DNA of 64,000 bases from Marsupella aquatica. Lineage: Eukaryota; Marchantiophyta. Under the pieces are notes generated by a model. It was not told the origin of the DNA. It was given only the letters and a program-made list of their open reading frames with translations, and did not search any database. A program made the translations under genes and the position numbers. Shown piece after piece: positions 11,461 to 23,489 of this stretch. The DNA is taken from contig OZ316893.1 of the NCBI GenBank assembly GCA_973895155.1, positions 1,550,001 through 1,614,000 of the forward strand, written 5' to 3'. Within the stretch, counting starts at the first letter, position 1. Each line of letters opens with the position of its first letter.

Positions 11461-12560
11461 CCCGAGCGTTATATTTGCAAATGGGATGTTTTGGGAGCAT
11501 CGAACCAAGGTAAAACCTGGAAATTATTTTTTCGGGTACGGGGAAATGAGTGGTCTCACAACACACTGAATGTTGTTGTGTTTACTGTGAAATCAGGGCC
11601 TCTTATGGTCTAGGGCGTGGCTCGCTGGGCCTCGCAATCAGTTGCCCAACCAGTCATCATGATTATTGTCCCCAACCACAACATGCCCAGATGCCATCAA
11701 AGCAAAAAAATGGGCGTATTTGACATGCCCTAATAAGGTCTCATGTATAAAAAAATAAAATAAGACAGGAGGCCAGCAAGACAGTAAGGAGCACCACACC
11801 AAGGTATAATTGAACAATTATTTTCTGGGGTACGGAAAAATGAGTGGCCTCATGACACACTGAATGCTATTGTGTTTATTGTGAAATCGGGGCCTCTTAC
11901 AGTCCTGGGCGTGATTGCTTGGGATTCGCAATCCGTGCCCGACCAGTCATGATTGTTGTCACAAACCACAATACACCTGGGCACAATGAAAAGACAAAAA
12001 TGGGTATATTTGAAACACCCTATTAGGGCGTCTCATATGGTCTCACCAGGCACCTCCCCGGGCAGCTCATGGGAGGCTTGTGAGGCAGTCGGGAGCATGA
12101 CAACAAGGTACAACCAGGCAATTATTTTCTGGCGTATGGAAAAATGAGTGGCCTCGTGACACACCAAATGCTATTGTGTTCACTGTGAAATTGGGGCCTC
12201 TTACGGTCCCGGGCGTAACTGGTTGGGCCTTGCAATTGGTACCCGATCAGTCATGATTGTTGTCCCCAACCACAACTTGCATAGGCGCAATCAAAGCAGA
12301 AAAATAGTCGTCTCATATATAAAAAACCAAGCACCTCGCGGGAGGCCTGTGAGGCAGTCGGGAGCATGACAACAAGGTACAGTCGGGCAATTATTTTTGG
12401 GGATACAGAAAATGAGTGGCCTCACGACATACTGAAAGATATTTTGTTTACTATGAAATCAGGGCCTCTTACGGTCCCGGGCATGACTGGTTGGGCCTCA
12501 CAATCAATGCCTAACCAGTCATGATTGCTGTCCCAACCCATAACACATCCGGGGCGCGTA
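11460..12560. repeat. ~300-bp satellite array, block 2 (about 4 units)
   Basis: This is the same monomer as 9480-10910. The AAGGTA word recurs near 11508, 11801, 12106 and 12374, a spacing of 267-306 bp. The variant with a CTCCCCGGGCAGCTCATGGG segment occurs in both blocks (10678 and 12055), which supports block-level duplication. Confidence 0.85.
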
Positions 12561-13560
12561 AGAAGCTGGAAAATGGGCTTATATGAGAAGCCCTAATATA
12601 AAGTCTTTTTAACACAAGTAATGCCGTGTTTGAAGTTTGAGCCCAAACCATTCTAGATTGAGCACAAAATACAATTGAACTTGAATATCAAGTATCTTTG
12701 ACACAAGTATGTTAAAGAATGCCACGTTTGAGGTTTGACCCTAAACTGTTCAACAGTGAACACAAATGGTAAAAACTTCATGAATTTTTAATAATGCAAA
12801 TGTCAACATTGAAACATAAAGCTGATATTAGAACACCGTGCTTTTCTGAGGGAGTTGGCCTACATTGAGAGCAAATTTCACTGAGGACTTCTGATAGGGA
12901 ACACAAATGGCAGCGGAGGTACTGCAACAAGAGTAAGCAACGTTAAGCTACTGGTTCAGGAAGCTTGTTGATGGACGGATCGAGCGAACTTTGCCCAGGA
13001 AACGAGCAGAGCCTGTGACGTTCCCAATTGAAGTCCCTCAGTACCATCATATCAAAAGGCTTATTCCACAAATTACCACAGCTCGTACTCTTTTTCAGAA
13101 TAGGCCTGAACAATAGGAGTTAGCCAGGATGTAGATACTCTGGTTTGACTAGGAGCAAGAAGTGTTCCATGGACAAATGTAAGGCACAGAAGTACAGAAA
13201 GGTTGTGGCTATGCCATCAGGTGGACACAGTGAAGGTTTTCCCACGACAGAACAAACAGTTGTAGCAAATTATAGATGTCATCACCTTGGAAACAATTGA
13301 TAGGACAAATTATTGTGCACCTGATGTGTGCAATCGCGTGCACAATAATCTTGATATATCATGATCATCTTGATAGTGCGAACTCTGCATGCCAACAACC
13401 TATTAAGTGACTATCAGGATGATAATGATATATAGAAGCTTTATATTTAGTTTGTTCACATAGATTTATTTCTGGTTCACAGTATGCACATTGAGGATAA
13501 TCCATCTTTTTCGCTCGGTTTTGAAAAGGTTTTGGAGTGCAGTATGTCGTAGCACTCTAG
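12561..13560. other. Non-coding, 3' flank of ELIP unit 3
   Basis: No gene is seen. From about 12900 the sequence matches the distal 3' flank segments near 30-420 and 4740-5440. Confidence 0.5.
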
Positions 13561-13569
13561 ATACGTGCG

Positions 13570-13840
13570 TTTCTATTTGACCATTCTACTGTTAACAATG
13601 TTTGTGCGATATATTGTTATTTGTGTTGTAAACTCTCTTCTGGATTTTAGATTTTCGGCGATTCGATTTGTCCATTCTACTGTTAACAATGTTTGTGCGA
13701 TATATCGTAATTTGTGTTGTAACTCTCTTCTGGATTTTAGATTTTCGGCGATTCTATTTGTTCATTCTACTGTCAACAATGTTTGGAGGATATATCGTAA
13801 TTTGTGTTGTAAACGACCTGCTGGATTTTAGATTTTCGGT
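13570..13840. repeat. ~91-bp tandem repeat, three copies
   Basis: Three units each contain CATTCTACTGTTAACAATG (or a one-base variant), a GATATATCGTAATTTGTG word and TGGATTTTAGATTTTCGG. A related two-copy version lies at 44340-44530 in the matching 3' flank of ELIP copy 4. Confidence 0.8.
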
Positions 13841-14480
13841 TCACAAGTAATTATATGTGAAACTTATGGAAGGGCTTTCTGAAATAGAGCCTCAGCAGTG
13901 TTTTTTGGCACCACGATTTCTCGTCCGTGATCAGTTGACACATTTTCCATCCATTACGAATGCTGTCTCACATTTCAAACATGAGAAGTATTTTCTCACA
14001 GAACAGGATATATAATAAGTACTACCGACTTAAATGTCAATTTTTCCTACAGCAGACGTTCAATGTTCTTTTAGAACACACAACTCAATGTTTGTGCAAA
14101 GTACATAATGACATTGAAGTACTAATCCACAATCGGTTCAATCTCATCTACATGAAGTATACAATTGTTCACGCGCCAAACGATTCAGCATAATTATGTA
14201 AAGATGACCATTTACTTCACTTTCATCATCCAATTTAGCTCTTTGGCTGGATACAAGTGCCGACTGGTTCATACTCAATGACTATTCTTTCGCCAGCAGC
14301 AAGACAACAGCCTTCAAAACAGCTCTCTCGTTAACTAACGGGCAGACTACTTCGATCAATTTTGTACAATGTGGCCCAAACTACTATTGGTACATTTCGA
14401 TTGAGAAAATCTATAGTACAATCTGTGACACTTGTCGAAACGGCAAAAAGGCCGAGGCAACACTGTCTACTGCAAGCTCC

Positions 14481-15356
14481 TCAGTGAAAGACTGGGGACT
14501 GACGAACCATCTCATCTATGATCAAAGCTGCAAATCCGATCATGGCCAGCCGACCATTCCATCGCTCAGCTCTGGCGTTGAATGGGCCCAACCGCGTGCA
14601 TCTGTGGATTCCCCATTGATGATCGGAACCACGGATGCGTAGGCGAAAATCTGCACCGCTACAATGAAGAACGGGAGTCCTACCGCGCCTGGAGCGAAGA
14701 GCTGCTCCATCACAGTTAATCCAGACGCCTTCTCGGCCGGGAAGGCCCACGCGAAACCCAACATTGCCTGCATGTTCACAGCCATCACAATTTGAGGAAG
14801 ACTGATTGAATTCTTCTCCAAAGGAATCGATTGACTGAGTACTACGAGAGAACAGAGTTCAGTCATCGTGTGGAAGTGTCAAATAGAAGACCCTTTATTG
14901 GCTGTACAGGCCTCAACATTTCATGTGTCAATCATAGTGTCATATACTTACCAATCGCCCGTTGATGGTCTCGGGAGCGGCGCCATCGAATGCGAAAATG
15001 CTGCCGAGGCTCCTGTCGCCAGTCTCGGGCCGCCTCTCGATTTCCGGGCGTGGGTAGAAGGAGCCGCTGCTGGGCACAGCTCCGAACACGGACTGCTTCT
15101 CAGACTGGTCTGTCTCCTGGTGACGGAGAATGTCCTCCTTGGTGATCTGCTTCTTGGTCACCTTGTCCACGGCCTCACGCAATCCTGTGGGGCTCGAGCC
15201 ATTCTCACTGGCTTGGCAGCGGAAGAGTGGCGCTCTCTTTGGCGCGACAGGCAACCTCACAACTCCTCCCTTCAGAACGTGGGCATTGCGGCCCAAAATT
15301 GTTGGAGCTGAGATCACTGCCATGGACGACTGCATGACTCCCACTGTTGCTGCCAT
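14481..15356 (-). pseudogene. ELIP: ELIP copy 3, frameshifted
   Basis: Exon 1 (15356-14952, 135 codons) is open, with a full transit peptide and the ETINGRL end at a GTAAGT donor. Exon 2 (14767-14481) is 287 bp where the intact copies have 288. A run of four C on the plus strand is three C here (about 14587-14589), shifting the frame between helices II and III. Helix III with its LHC motif is lost from the predicted protein and reappears in another frame. The copy is otherwise very close to copy 4, so the break is recent or an assembly error. Without the frameshift it would be a normal ELIP. Confidence 0.85.
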
Positions 15357-15579
15357 GATGCTTGAATCGGTTGCTAGATCGATTGACAAGTTAAGCGAAG
15401 GCTACAGGGACGTATACCAAGTTCCTAGTTTCAATGCACAGAGGGAACCGAGAAATAGAGCAAATTAGACTAAGGAAAAGTTTTCCACGAGCAGCTGAGC
15501 TGAGAGAGAAGATCTTGAGTGTATGTTTTCCGCAATGAATGGAAGCACAGATGATGCGAGGCCGGGGTTCCGGGGGGCA

Positions 15580-15677
15580 TTTATAGCAGCCGGTGGTGAA
15601 TCTCGATCATCGATTAGAAGGTCCATGACATGAGTGGCAAATCATTTGGCAAGGACACCCGTCACTCAAAGAACATC
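15580..15677 (-). promoter_or_regulatory. ELIP copy 3 promoter
   Basis: TATAAA on the minus strand (15580-15585) lies about 225 bp upstream of the ATG. The identical 24-bp block (15654-15677) is about 70 bp farther upstream. Confidence 0.5.
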
Positions 15678-15813
15678 TCCCAAGGGCTGTTAATCTCGAC
15701 CTTGTAATTTTTGCGGCTATCTCTCGATTTTTGATTGACAAGTCTTCGTCATGGATCTGCAGCTACTACTCCTTGGATTAATTCTAACCAGGTGCGACAA
15801 TTACAATAGAAGC

Positions 15814-17966
15814 TTTCTTTTTTTTGCCTTGAAAGACCCAATTGAATTCCATTCAAAAAGTCAACATACAAAAAGGGGGGCCCAATAGGCACCAACCCAA
15901 AGGACCAAAGGTCGAAGCGCTAAGACCGGGGAGGCCGGTACCAGGGAAGAAGCTGGCCCCCAAAAGGAAGGCGCCTAAACAAGTAATTTAGAGACTACAG
16001 CCGGAGCAGCAAACTCCTAAAGACTGGCCAGTGATCAGGTTCCGGCGGGGTTCCTTCCAGTGGGTCCGTGAGAGAGCAAGAGCTCAATTAGTCAGTCTGC
16101 AGTGCAACTTCCAAACCTGAGATAAGATTCTGATTCACGGGGGACGTGGAGGGACAGGTGGAACTTGGAGAGCTTCATCGTGGATCTCCCACAGGCCTAC
16201 CCAGGTGCCGTAGTTAAAGGACATCTCATTTCGGGCCTCTCTTGGGGTGGTCTTGCCAGCCCTAATGCGGACTCTGTGTCGTGCCCAGTCCTTTCGGAGG
16301 TAAATTCCGAGTCGATGCTAGGATTTCCGAATAACCCCCTGTGGGTTAGGTCTGATGTGTTCAAAAAAATGTGTGCTTCTGTCCTTCCACACATTCCAAC
16401 AAATGATAGCCCGTAGGGTATGCCAAAGCTTTACCGGTGTATCCCACTCATCAGGTAGTGGCACTCCAACAAAAATGTGTGCGGGCTGAAGGCGAATTGA
16501 GTTGCCCGGGCTAGAGAATGCACAAAGTTGGAGAACACATTCCACCCATCTCCAAATGATCTGAGACTGATGACAACTCCATATGCAGTGAAGTATGTCT
16601 TCCTGTTGATCCAGTCCACACCGGGTGCACCAAGTGCTGGAATCGGAGGGTGGTAGCCGCGGAAATCTCCAATGTTGTGTTGCCAAGATCCTATAAATCA
16701 ACTGCCACAAGTAGCAATTTTCACTAGCAGCCCGAAAAGGTAGCCAAGTATCAGCCCATAGCGTAAGTGGATCCGGTCTCCAGTTCAAGCTGATGGCCCA
16801 TTTCTGCACCGCTTTGTGAAGGGATCCAGAAGTTGTACCTTGAATTTCCCTCAGATGTGCAGTGTGGGTGTCCAGAAAGGGAAGCCCATCTTTCCACTCA
16901 TATTGTAGCAGGGGTGAAAGGGATCCCAGAGGTCTGCCAATCCGCTGCTTGAGAAAGGGAGCTCTACCGTGTGATCTCACCAGAACCTGGTGTAGAACGG
17001 TACCGATCGGGGGAGTTGAGTTGACTGATTTGTAGAGGAGTCCATTTGCCACCTTGAAGGTCTGCCGTGGATGTGAAGTATCATTAAATCTCTGCCATTG
17101 GGTTGTGACCCGATTCCGCTGTATTTGGTATTCCCAAATGAACAGAGTTCCACAGGGCATGATGGCTTCCATAAAGATAGGAACGAGTTGCTCAGGCTCG
17201 CCATGTAGTTCTGGTACACTCCTGAGGTTGGCAATAAGCTTGCGGTAGGCACGGGCGCAATTCCCTGGGAGTATCAAATTCGGGCCTGTCTCCCATTCGA
17301 TGAAACTTCCCTGTACATCAAGGACATCCTGCATGGAAATAAATCCTGCCCTCCTGATTTTCCTCTGTGGATTGCTACGGCATTTGGCTGCATTAGCATG
17401 GACGTGATTGATGTGCGGGGTCCAAAGAGGAAGATCACGCCATCCTTCTAAATGAGCAGGGGGTGTGGGACGGAGGTTCTTCTTGATGACGTTCCACCCT
17501 GTACAAACATTGGTCCAAACCTTCGAACCATTGTGTGGCAATGTGTGGCAGTGTGAGAATACCCACGAGAAGTCCTCCCCTCCCCATTTCTGCTTAGAGA
17601 GTTGTTTAATCTCGTGCTGTAGAATTCGACGCAGTGGGTGATCCCCTTCGGCCAGTGCCCAAGTGATGAAATTGCCTGCCAATGCCCTGAATTGCGCCAC
17701 CAATGAGATGAGTCCTAGTCCCCCCAGCCGCTTCGGTCGAGTGATAGTAGCAAAGGCAACCCTCGATCGGGCCTTCTCGTTCTGCCCTGCCCACACGAAG
17801 GCAGTGATTTTTCTTCTGAAGTGTAGCCAGGTGTGCAGCTGCCCAGTCCAGACCGTGAGCATAAACCAAAGAGTGCTCATGACTAAATGGTTAGCGACCG
17901 TGACACAAGCAATAAGGGACCCCGAACTCCGACGGACCTTGTCTAGTCTGGATTCAAGCTTCTCCG
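15814..17966 (-). mobile_element. 5'-truncated L1-type LINE, antisense to + strand
   Basis: A minus-strand non-LTR retrotransposon is flanked by an 11-bp duplication, ACAATAGAAGC, at 15803-15813 and 17967-17977. The T-rich run just inside 15814 on the plus strand is its poly(A) end. The open frame (stop at 16318, entering from the 5' edge) holds the last ~550 residues of ORF2. It lacks the YXDD reverse-transcriptase core but carries the C-terminal zf-RVT region with WCTRCG, a conserved His and a following IW. The homologous region upstream of ELIP copy 4 (near 46600) lacks it, so insertion followed duplication of copies 3 and 4. The 5' truncation makes it immobile. Confidence 0.88.
16318..17966 (-). 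pseudogene. LINE ORF2 C-terminal fragment (zf-RVT)
   Basis: About 550 codons of the C-terminal half of a plant L1 ORF2 are uninterrupted. Visible features are a Trp-rich middle region, the segment ITAFVWAGQNEKARS typical of the post-thumb region, and a C-terminal zinc-binding zf-RVT motif (CTRCG, then HCIWSC). Upstream codons up to 18051 belong to flanking ELIP-unit DNA, not to the LINE. Confidence 0.82.
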
Positions 17967-18189
17967 ACAATAGAAGCGTTCTGCAAAGCATCTGGGGAGA
18001 CAGTCTGTGATTTCTGTTCCCCATCTCTTTCTTCGAATAGCCATCCTTCAATTTCCCAGGTGTCGAAAGAACAAACGAGATACGTTACCAAATGACGGAC
18101 TAATATAATATAAAATGTTTGTGGCCGTTGAGGCAGCTCCGATGAATCAATTTTCTGGAAAATTCAGGAGACCAGATTGATGGTTTGGC

Positions 18190-18560
18190 GCTAAAGTTGC
18201 AATGATTTGGCATCATGTTCACTGATCAGGTTCGAATCGAATTGAAAGCCACTGCTTAATTGCAGATTGTCCACCACCAGCCAGCTGTGCATGCGCATGA
18301 GTTGAGGCGCTTGACCGAAATCGGGCGTCGACTTGTTGGCAGAATTTTGCGACATGTGTACAGCACGGAACGGGAGTTGGAACACGCTTGGCACAGTCTT
18401 CAGTTCAGTGATTTCGGTGGTGAGAAACTCGACACCCATGATTGTTGGTCTTGTTCGACCTTCGCTAGCGAGGAACGGAGGCTCGAATTGTTTCGCTCAA
18501 GACTACATGAGCTCTGGATAACTGCACACTCCCGGGAAGAAGCCTCTTGTGCATACTGGA
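18190..18560. repeat. Upstream conserved block of ELIP unit 3
   Basis: This non-coding block is nearly identical to 46820-47180 and similar to the blocks at 3020, 8525 and 51090. The LINE insertion moved it about 2.2 kb farther from ELIP copy 3. Confidence 0.6.
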
Positions 18561-18924
18561 GTGTTTGTACTAAGTTATAAGTACATACACTTGATATTTA
18601 CGTTTATCAAAAATAGAAAAAAAATTATGTAATACATTAAGATGACATATTCCAAAGAACTCCCCCTTCTCTTTCCTTCTCTTTAATAGTGACTCCATGG
18701 GAACCCCTTCTCTTTCGCTCTCTTTAATAGTGACTCCCTCTTACTAATAAAGCGCAAACTGCATACTACTTTTCGCAAGGTAGGGTCTAGAGTGAAGCCT
18801 CTAGACCGTAACTCTATGGTCATTATGTGCATGGAAAAAACTTATGACATGACTATGATATATATACATGCCAATTTTATGTGATAATTTTTAAATATTT
18901 ACACTAAGAAAATATAGGTAGTAT

Positions 18925-19074
18925 TGTTAGGTATTTACTCAAGGTCTAGGGTTACGGCATGTAACCGTAATTAGACTAACCGTAGTCGGAGATGTGGTTA
19001 GGTTAACTAGGATGCACACTATATGCCAAGCGGTGTTTGCTTGGATAAGTGGAACTTAGGCTCATTGTTACGGA
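18925..19074 (+). repeat. Copia 5' LTR, left part (150 bp)
   Basis: This matches the first 150 bp of the 3' LTR (41857-42006) with three transitions. It ends at GGA, the target duplication of the CACTA insertion. Confidence 0.95.
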
Positions 19075-19274
19075 CACTACAACACTACCAACCCCTTTTG
19101 CGAACCCCGTCCCATCGCAACTAACAAACACTAGTACATTTTACCTCCTTTTTCCGATTCTCTCCACATCGGACGCCTTTGTAAAATAAAATTTGAAAAA
19201 CCATATATCCGATACTACTAGCATCGCAACATGCCATTTTAATAGTATCGGATATCGACAATCGGACTTCTATC

Positions 19275-19432
19275 GGAAAGTCCGATGGTGGGAGAATGGG
19301 AAAGTCCGATGGTGGGAGAATGGGAAAGTCCGATGGTGAGAGAATGGGAAAGTCCCATGCTAGGAGAATGGGAAAGTCCGATGGTGAGAGAATGGGAAAG
19401 TCCGATGCTAGGAGAATGGGAAAGTTCGAAGC
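19275..19432 (+). repeat. 24-bp tandem array, GGAAAGTCCGATGGT type
   Basis: About six 24-bp units contain GAGAATGGGAAAGTCCGATG. An array of the inverse orientation lies at 20277-20407. CACTA elements typically carry subterminal transposase-binding repeats of this kind. Confidence 0.8.
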
Positions 19433-20091
19433 AATCAAAATGGGATATGCATTTCAGCGGACGCGACATGCTCAGGTCACCCATCTCTTCCTTTAATTGG
19501 GTTTCTACTTTCATTTGGAACTATGAGCTAGGTGCCCATCTCCCTTGACATGTGAACTCTTCAAATTTTCTCAACTAATTGGTCACCCATCCCAATTGCT
19601 ATTCCTCCAATATGAGCTTAACTTTGTGGTTCTTATTCCTTACATTGTACATGCAAGCTTAGCACTTTTGTTGTTTGACTTAGAGTGTTTGGGGATTTTA
19701 TACACTTGTGAGTTTACTAAGACCCATAATTTGGACCCATTCTTGATCCATTTTTCTCTATCATGAGATTAGATCTTTGCATCAAGTGACCTATTCTAGT
19801 TACCCTATTACATTCCCCTAGGAGAAACCAATAGAAATCTGGCAGGGGTCATTCATCGATAGTAAAGCCCTCCTTCATTAGATTTGATATGGGATAATTA
19901 TGGCTTATTAGTTATGGATGATATTTTGGTCCTTCCAAAGCCTCAACGTCAATGGCTCCTGATTGTCTCATCTTTTATCAACTATGTTGTTGTTGGACTT
20001 GCAACAAAGACTACATGGGACAAGCAACCTCCTTCTAGATGATGTATTTTGGACTTGGCATGTTGAGCACATATTTCCGTAAGGGAACAAT

Positions 20092-20232
20092 ATGTTGGGT
20101 CTTGGAATGAGGCAAAAACAACACTCAAGTCCATTTGCCTCAAGTATGAAGTTATTCATGCATGCAAGAATGATTGCATCTTTTGGGAAGAGTATGTCGG
20201 TGCAACCACATACCCCATCTAACACATCAAAA
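20092..20232 (+). pseudogene. Relic of a second TNPD/TNP2 transposase
   Basis: A ~45-codon frame ending in TAA near 20222 reads SWNEAKTTLKS followed by YEVIHACKNDCIFWEE. This is the TNP2 segment W-EAK ... Y-IHAC-NDCILF. The large transposase of this element has its own version (HACVNDCMLF) at about 26595. The relic comes from a different CACTA lineage and lies between the inverted 24-bp arrays. Confidence 0.75.
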
Positions 20233-20276
20233 CTTTTCATTCTAACACAATCAAAAATTTTCTTTTTGTCATAACC

Positions 20277-20407
20277 GGACTTTCCCATACTCCCAGCATC
20301 GGACTTTCCCATTCTTCCAGCATCGGACTTTCCCATTCTTCTAGAATCGGACTTTCCCATACTCCCAGCATCGGACTTTCCCATTCTCCCAACATCGGAC
20401 TTTGCCA
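20277..20407 (-). repeat. 24-bp tandem array, inverted copy
   Basis: About six units contain CATCGGACTTTCCCATTC. They are the reverse complement of the units at 19275-19432. The two arrays could pair, with about 845 bp between them. Confidence 0.8.
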
Positions 20408-20754
20408 TGTTAGCACAATCGGATATAATATCCGTTATTATTAACTACGGAAAGTTTCCGATCAATATTGTAACGCACATCATTTTCGTTACAAAAAACA
20501 TCGGACATATCAATCAAAGTTTCTATTGAGGGATCCGATGTTTTTTCTAACAGATATGATCCGTTTTTTAACGCATCGGAAAGGTTCCGTTGTCAATTAT
20601 ATCGGAAATGAAGATATCCGAAGCCGAGAGTATGGCATATTGCCATTTTTTGATAATCGGAATTTCCGATGCTAAAAGAATCGGACGCCGATTGTTCGCA
20701 AAAATTGAGCATCGGAAATCAGCTTAATATGTACTAGTGAAAGGACCAAATTAT

Positions 20755-21125
20755 GAAATTCCGGCGTTTGCAAAACGCTACGCATCGCAACCCTTTCACA
20801 TTCTTTGAAACCCACAGCTTCGCAATCGGACTTTCGCAACCTCTTCGCAACACCTTCGCACACTGCGAAACTTATTTTATCGCACATAAATCACATTTAT
20901 GCGATCTCGACAGACTCTTTATCGGTTTGCAACGCGCTCTGAACTATAACTTATTTGCGAAGCTGTTGTCTTGACAATTCTGTTGCCATTCATATGGTAT
21001 CGCATAACTGCGTCAGTCAGGGTGTCGCACAATTGCGGAACCAAAAGTATCGCAATGTTCCAATACTCAATGTATGGCAAGTTTGCGATAGTATGGCGTT
21101 CGCATGTATTTCGCAAGGATAGTTT
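20755..21125. repeat. TTCGCAA/TTGCGAA motif cluster (CACTA left subterminal)
   Basis: Many 6-8 bp words (TTCGCAA, TCGCAA, TTGCGAA) occur in both orientations. Matching clusters lie at 22020-22195, 23490-23740 and 32755-33225, the last being next to the right end. They are candidate binding sites for the TNPA-like protein. Confidence 0.65.
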
Positions 21126-21333
21126 GAGGGCTGGGTTTTGTATATTTGGGTTCATAATTGGGTTGGGGTCTTATTGCTCCACATGAAGATACCAAAGCAA
21201 AACTTTATATATGCCAAAAATCCCTGAATGTACAAAAATTAGGGTTTTCTAAAACCCTATGGGGTATCAAATACCAAGACACTGTCCTTTGACTAATCCA
21301 TATGCCATATGGAGTGAACTACATCTGCATCCT

Positions 21334-23384
21334 CTATAATGGAGCCCGCCTACTCCTCTTTGCTGGCCTCTTCCCCTTGTCCTTCTTGCTTTGGGCGGGA
21401 CGAGCTGGACGGGAGGGGGGTGGTGGTGGTGGTGGTGGTGCCTGCTGCTCCTCCCCATCTGGCTCATCCTCATCATCGTCATCATCCTCATCATCATCCT
21501 CCTGGTCTCCTGGTGTGCTAGGTGTGGCAGCACTCCCTGCCCCTTTGGACCCACTCGTGGTGGCCCCGGTAGTGTCCCCATCATCAGCGCCGCTATCCTC
21601 CTCACTGCTATCCTCACTCCCCTCCTGCTCCTCCTTATCCTGCTTCCATGTCACAAGGTTAATTCGGGTTTAGGGTTAATAGAAAAAATGTATAAACCTT
21701 ATAAATGGAATGGGTGCGGGTTTAGAAAGGGTACTACAAATCACTCACACTAGCCAACTCTGCATCAACCAACTCAAAGAGATGTTTGGCCCCATGCTCT
21801 GCCCCTATCTCCATCTCCTTTGTTGTTATCTTGCGGCGGTACCTCTTATACTACCACAAAAAAATGAAACACCAAAACATAAGGGGCCCGGGTTAGTAAC
21901 TAAGGGTACTTAAGCAAAAAAGGAATCCTAAAAAGGGTAAAAAGGGTACCCTAACCAGAAAAAAACCCCTTTACCCTAACAAACATTTGTCACTCGACAC
22001 TAAACATTTTTCAAAATGAAACAAGCTTTGCGAAACTCCCACCTTCGCAAATTCAAATATATTTAAGTTTGCGAAATAGACTGCGAATCGGATTGCTTCG
22101 CAATGGCTTCGCAAACCTTACGGGAAAAAGGTTATAATAGAGTTTGCGAAACAATTGCGAGGCAACCCGCTTCGCAATTGTTTCGCAAACTGTGCTTTTA
22201 AAAAAATCCGAGAAATGGCTAAGGCACGCAATGTGTCAGGGTGACCTAAAACGAAAGGGGAGGCCATAAGGGGTAAAGCAGAGGTCTGCGAGGGGCATTG
22301 CAGGCAAGCAAACAACAATTGAAGGCGAAGGAAAAGAAGTAGGGGAGGAGGGGAGAGGACTCACGAAGGTTGCTTTCAGGCCAGGAAGTCCACCTTGCCC
22401 CATCTTGTGTGTGGTCTTGGGGCGTTTGCTGACTCGGTCTACTGCAAGGATGAACTTCTGGGGTGGTGTCCCCACTTCATCCACGATGTGCTGCAGCTGA
22501 GAGACCTTCTCAGCCAATGCCTTGAGGTCTTGGTCTGACTTCCCGGCCTGAAGTGCCTTGGCCTCCTTCTCCTTCCAGAATTGGAGGTCCTTGGCTGCTT
22601 TCAGCTGCACCTCGACCTTATAGAACGCGTTCCACACATCCTCTGTGAATTGCACTGGCCTCCTCATGTTCCTGTACTCCTGCAAGCTTGCCAGGTAGGC
22701 CCTCACCTTCCTCCTATCATGGTATCGTGCTTGAGACATTGAATTCGAAATTCTATCTGCAAGCCACTGGTCATCAATCTCTGCTCCATTTCTGAATGAA
22801 TCTTTGACCTGAGTCATTACTTTCCTCTGCTCTGCTCTGCTTAGTTTCCCCCACTCAACACCTCGTGCAAAGCTAGTCCTCACAGCAAGCCTGATAGTGC
22901 TCTTTGCCCCAGTGTAGGCCAACTCAGTAGGAATGCCCTCAACCAAGGCAATCAATGGCAGCTTCTTCCTCTCTTCCTCCTTTTTCCGCTGCGCCTCACG
23001 TTGTGCTCGAATCTCATCTCGTTCCTCCCTTCTCCTCTTCTTTTCGAGGGCTGCAGGAGAGAGTACTCCTGCCTTAGCCCTCTCCTCCTTCTTTCGTTTC
23101 TTCTCTCTGGCCTTCTCCTCAGCTGCAGCCTTTGCCTCTTTCTCCCTCTGAGCCTGCCCTGCTGCAACCCCGGTTTGCAAAGCTTTCCCTAGAATTGCAC
23201 TCAAAGAAGCAATCCCAACTGGTGTACTCAAATCCAAATGGCTCAGTTGTGTGGCATTGAGATGCTCGGCCATCAAATTCGTCCATTGATTACTCTCCTC
23301 ATTCCTATTCCCTCCATTGCCATTGCCACTCCCACTCCCACTTGCCCCTGCCCCATCCCCTCCACGCCCTCCACTAGAATCCAT
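21334..23384 (-). CDS. TNPA-like CACTA accessory protein, three exons
   Basis: Exons 23384-22365, 21844-21749 and 21639-21334 join in phase 0 through GT-AG introns and predict 473 residues with no break. The N-terminus is Gly/Asn-rich, then comes a Lys/Glu/Arg-rich stretch of about 90 residues likely to be helical or coiled coil. A globular region follows with ARGVEWGKLSRAEQRK and RYHDRRKVRAYLASLQEYRN. Exon 3 is acidic (GDQEDDDEDDDDDEDEP), then proline-rich, and ends very basic. It is transcribed opposite to the transposase. Its position suggests the TNPA role, binding subterminal repeats during transposition. I do not recognise a named DNA-binding domain, so the function is inferred from context. 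Confidence 0.65.
22020..22195. repeat. TTCGCAA/TTGCGAA motif cluster
   Basis: Dense TTTGCGAA, CTTCGCAA and GCGAAAC words lie inside intron 1 of the TNPA-like gene. They are the same motif family as in both subterminal regions. Confidence 0.55.
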
Positions 23385-23489
23385 AGCTATCCAACACCAA
23401 GCGCGCGCAAGCTCTCCTCCTGCCCTCCCTCACTTCAAAAAACGTCGAATGGGCCTCGTAACCCGGCGGGAAGGTCCGAATGCCCAGAC

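Noticed and set aside
16165-16416. Plus-strand frame in the LINE
   Set aside because: Antisense to the LINE 3' region; no domain.
19275-20407. CRISPR-like regular 24-bp repeats
   Set aside because: Units are contiguous with no unique spacers and lie in a plant CACTA element.
21302-21753. Ser- and Trp-rich plus-strand frames near 21400
   Set aside because: Antisense of the acidic exon 3 of the TNPA-like gene.
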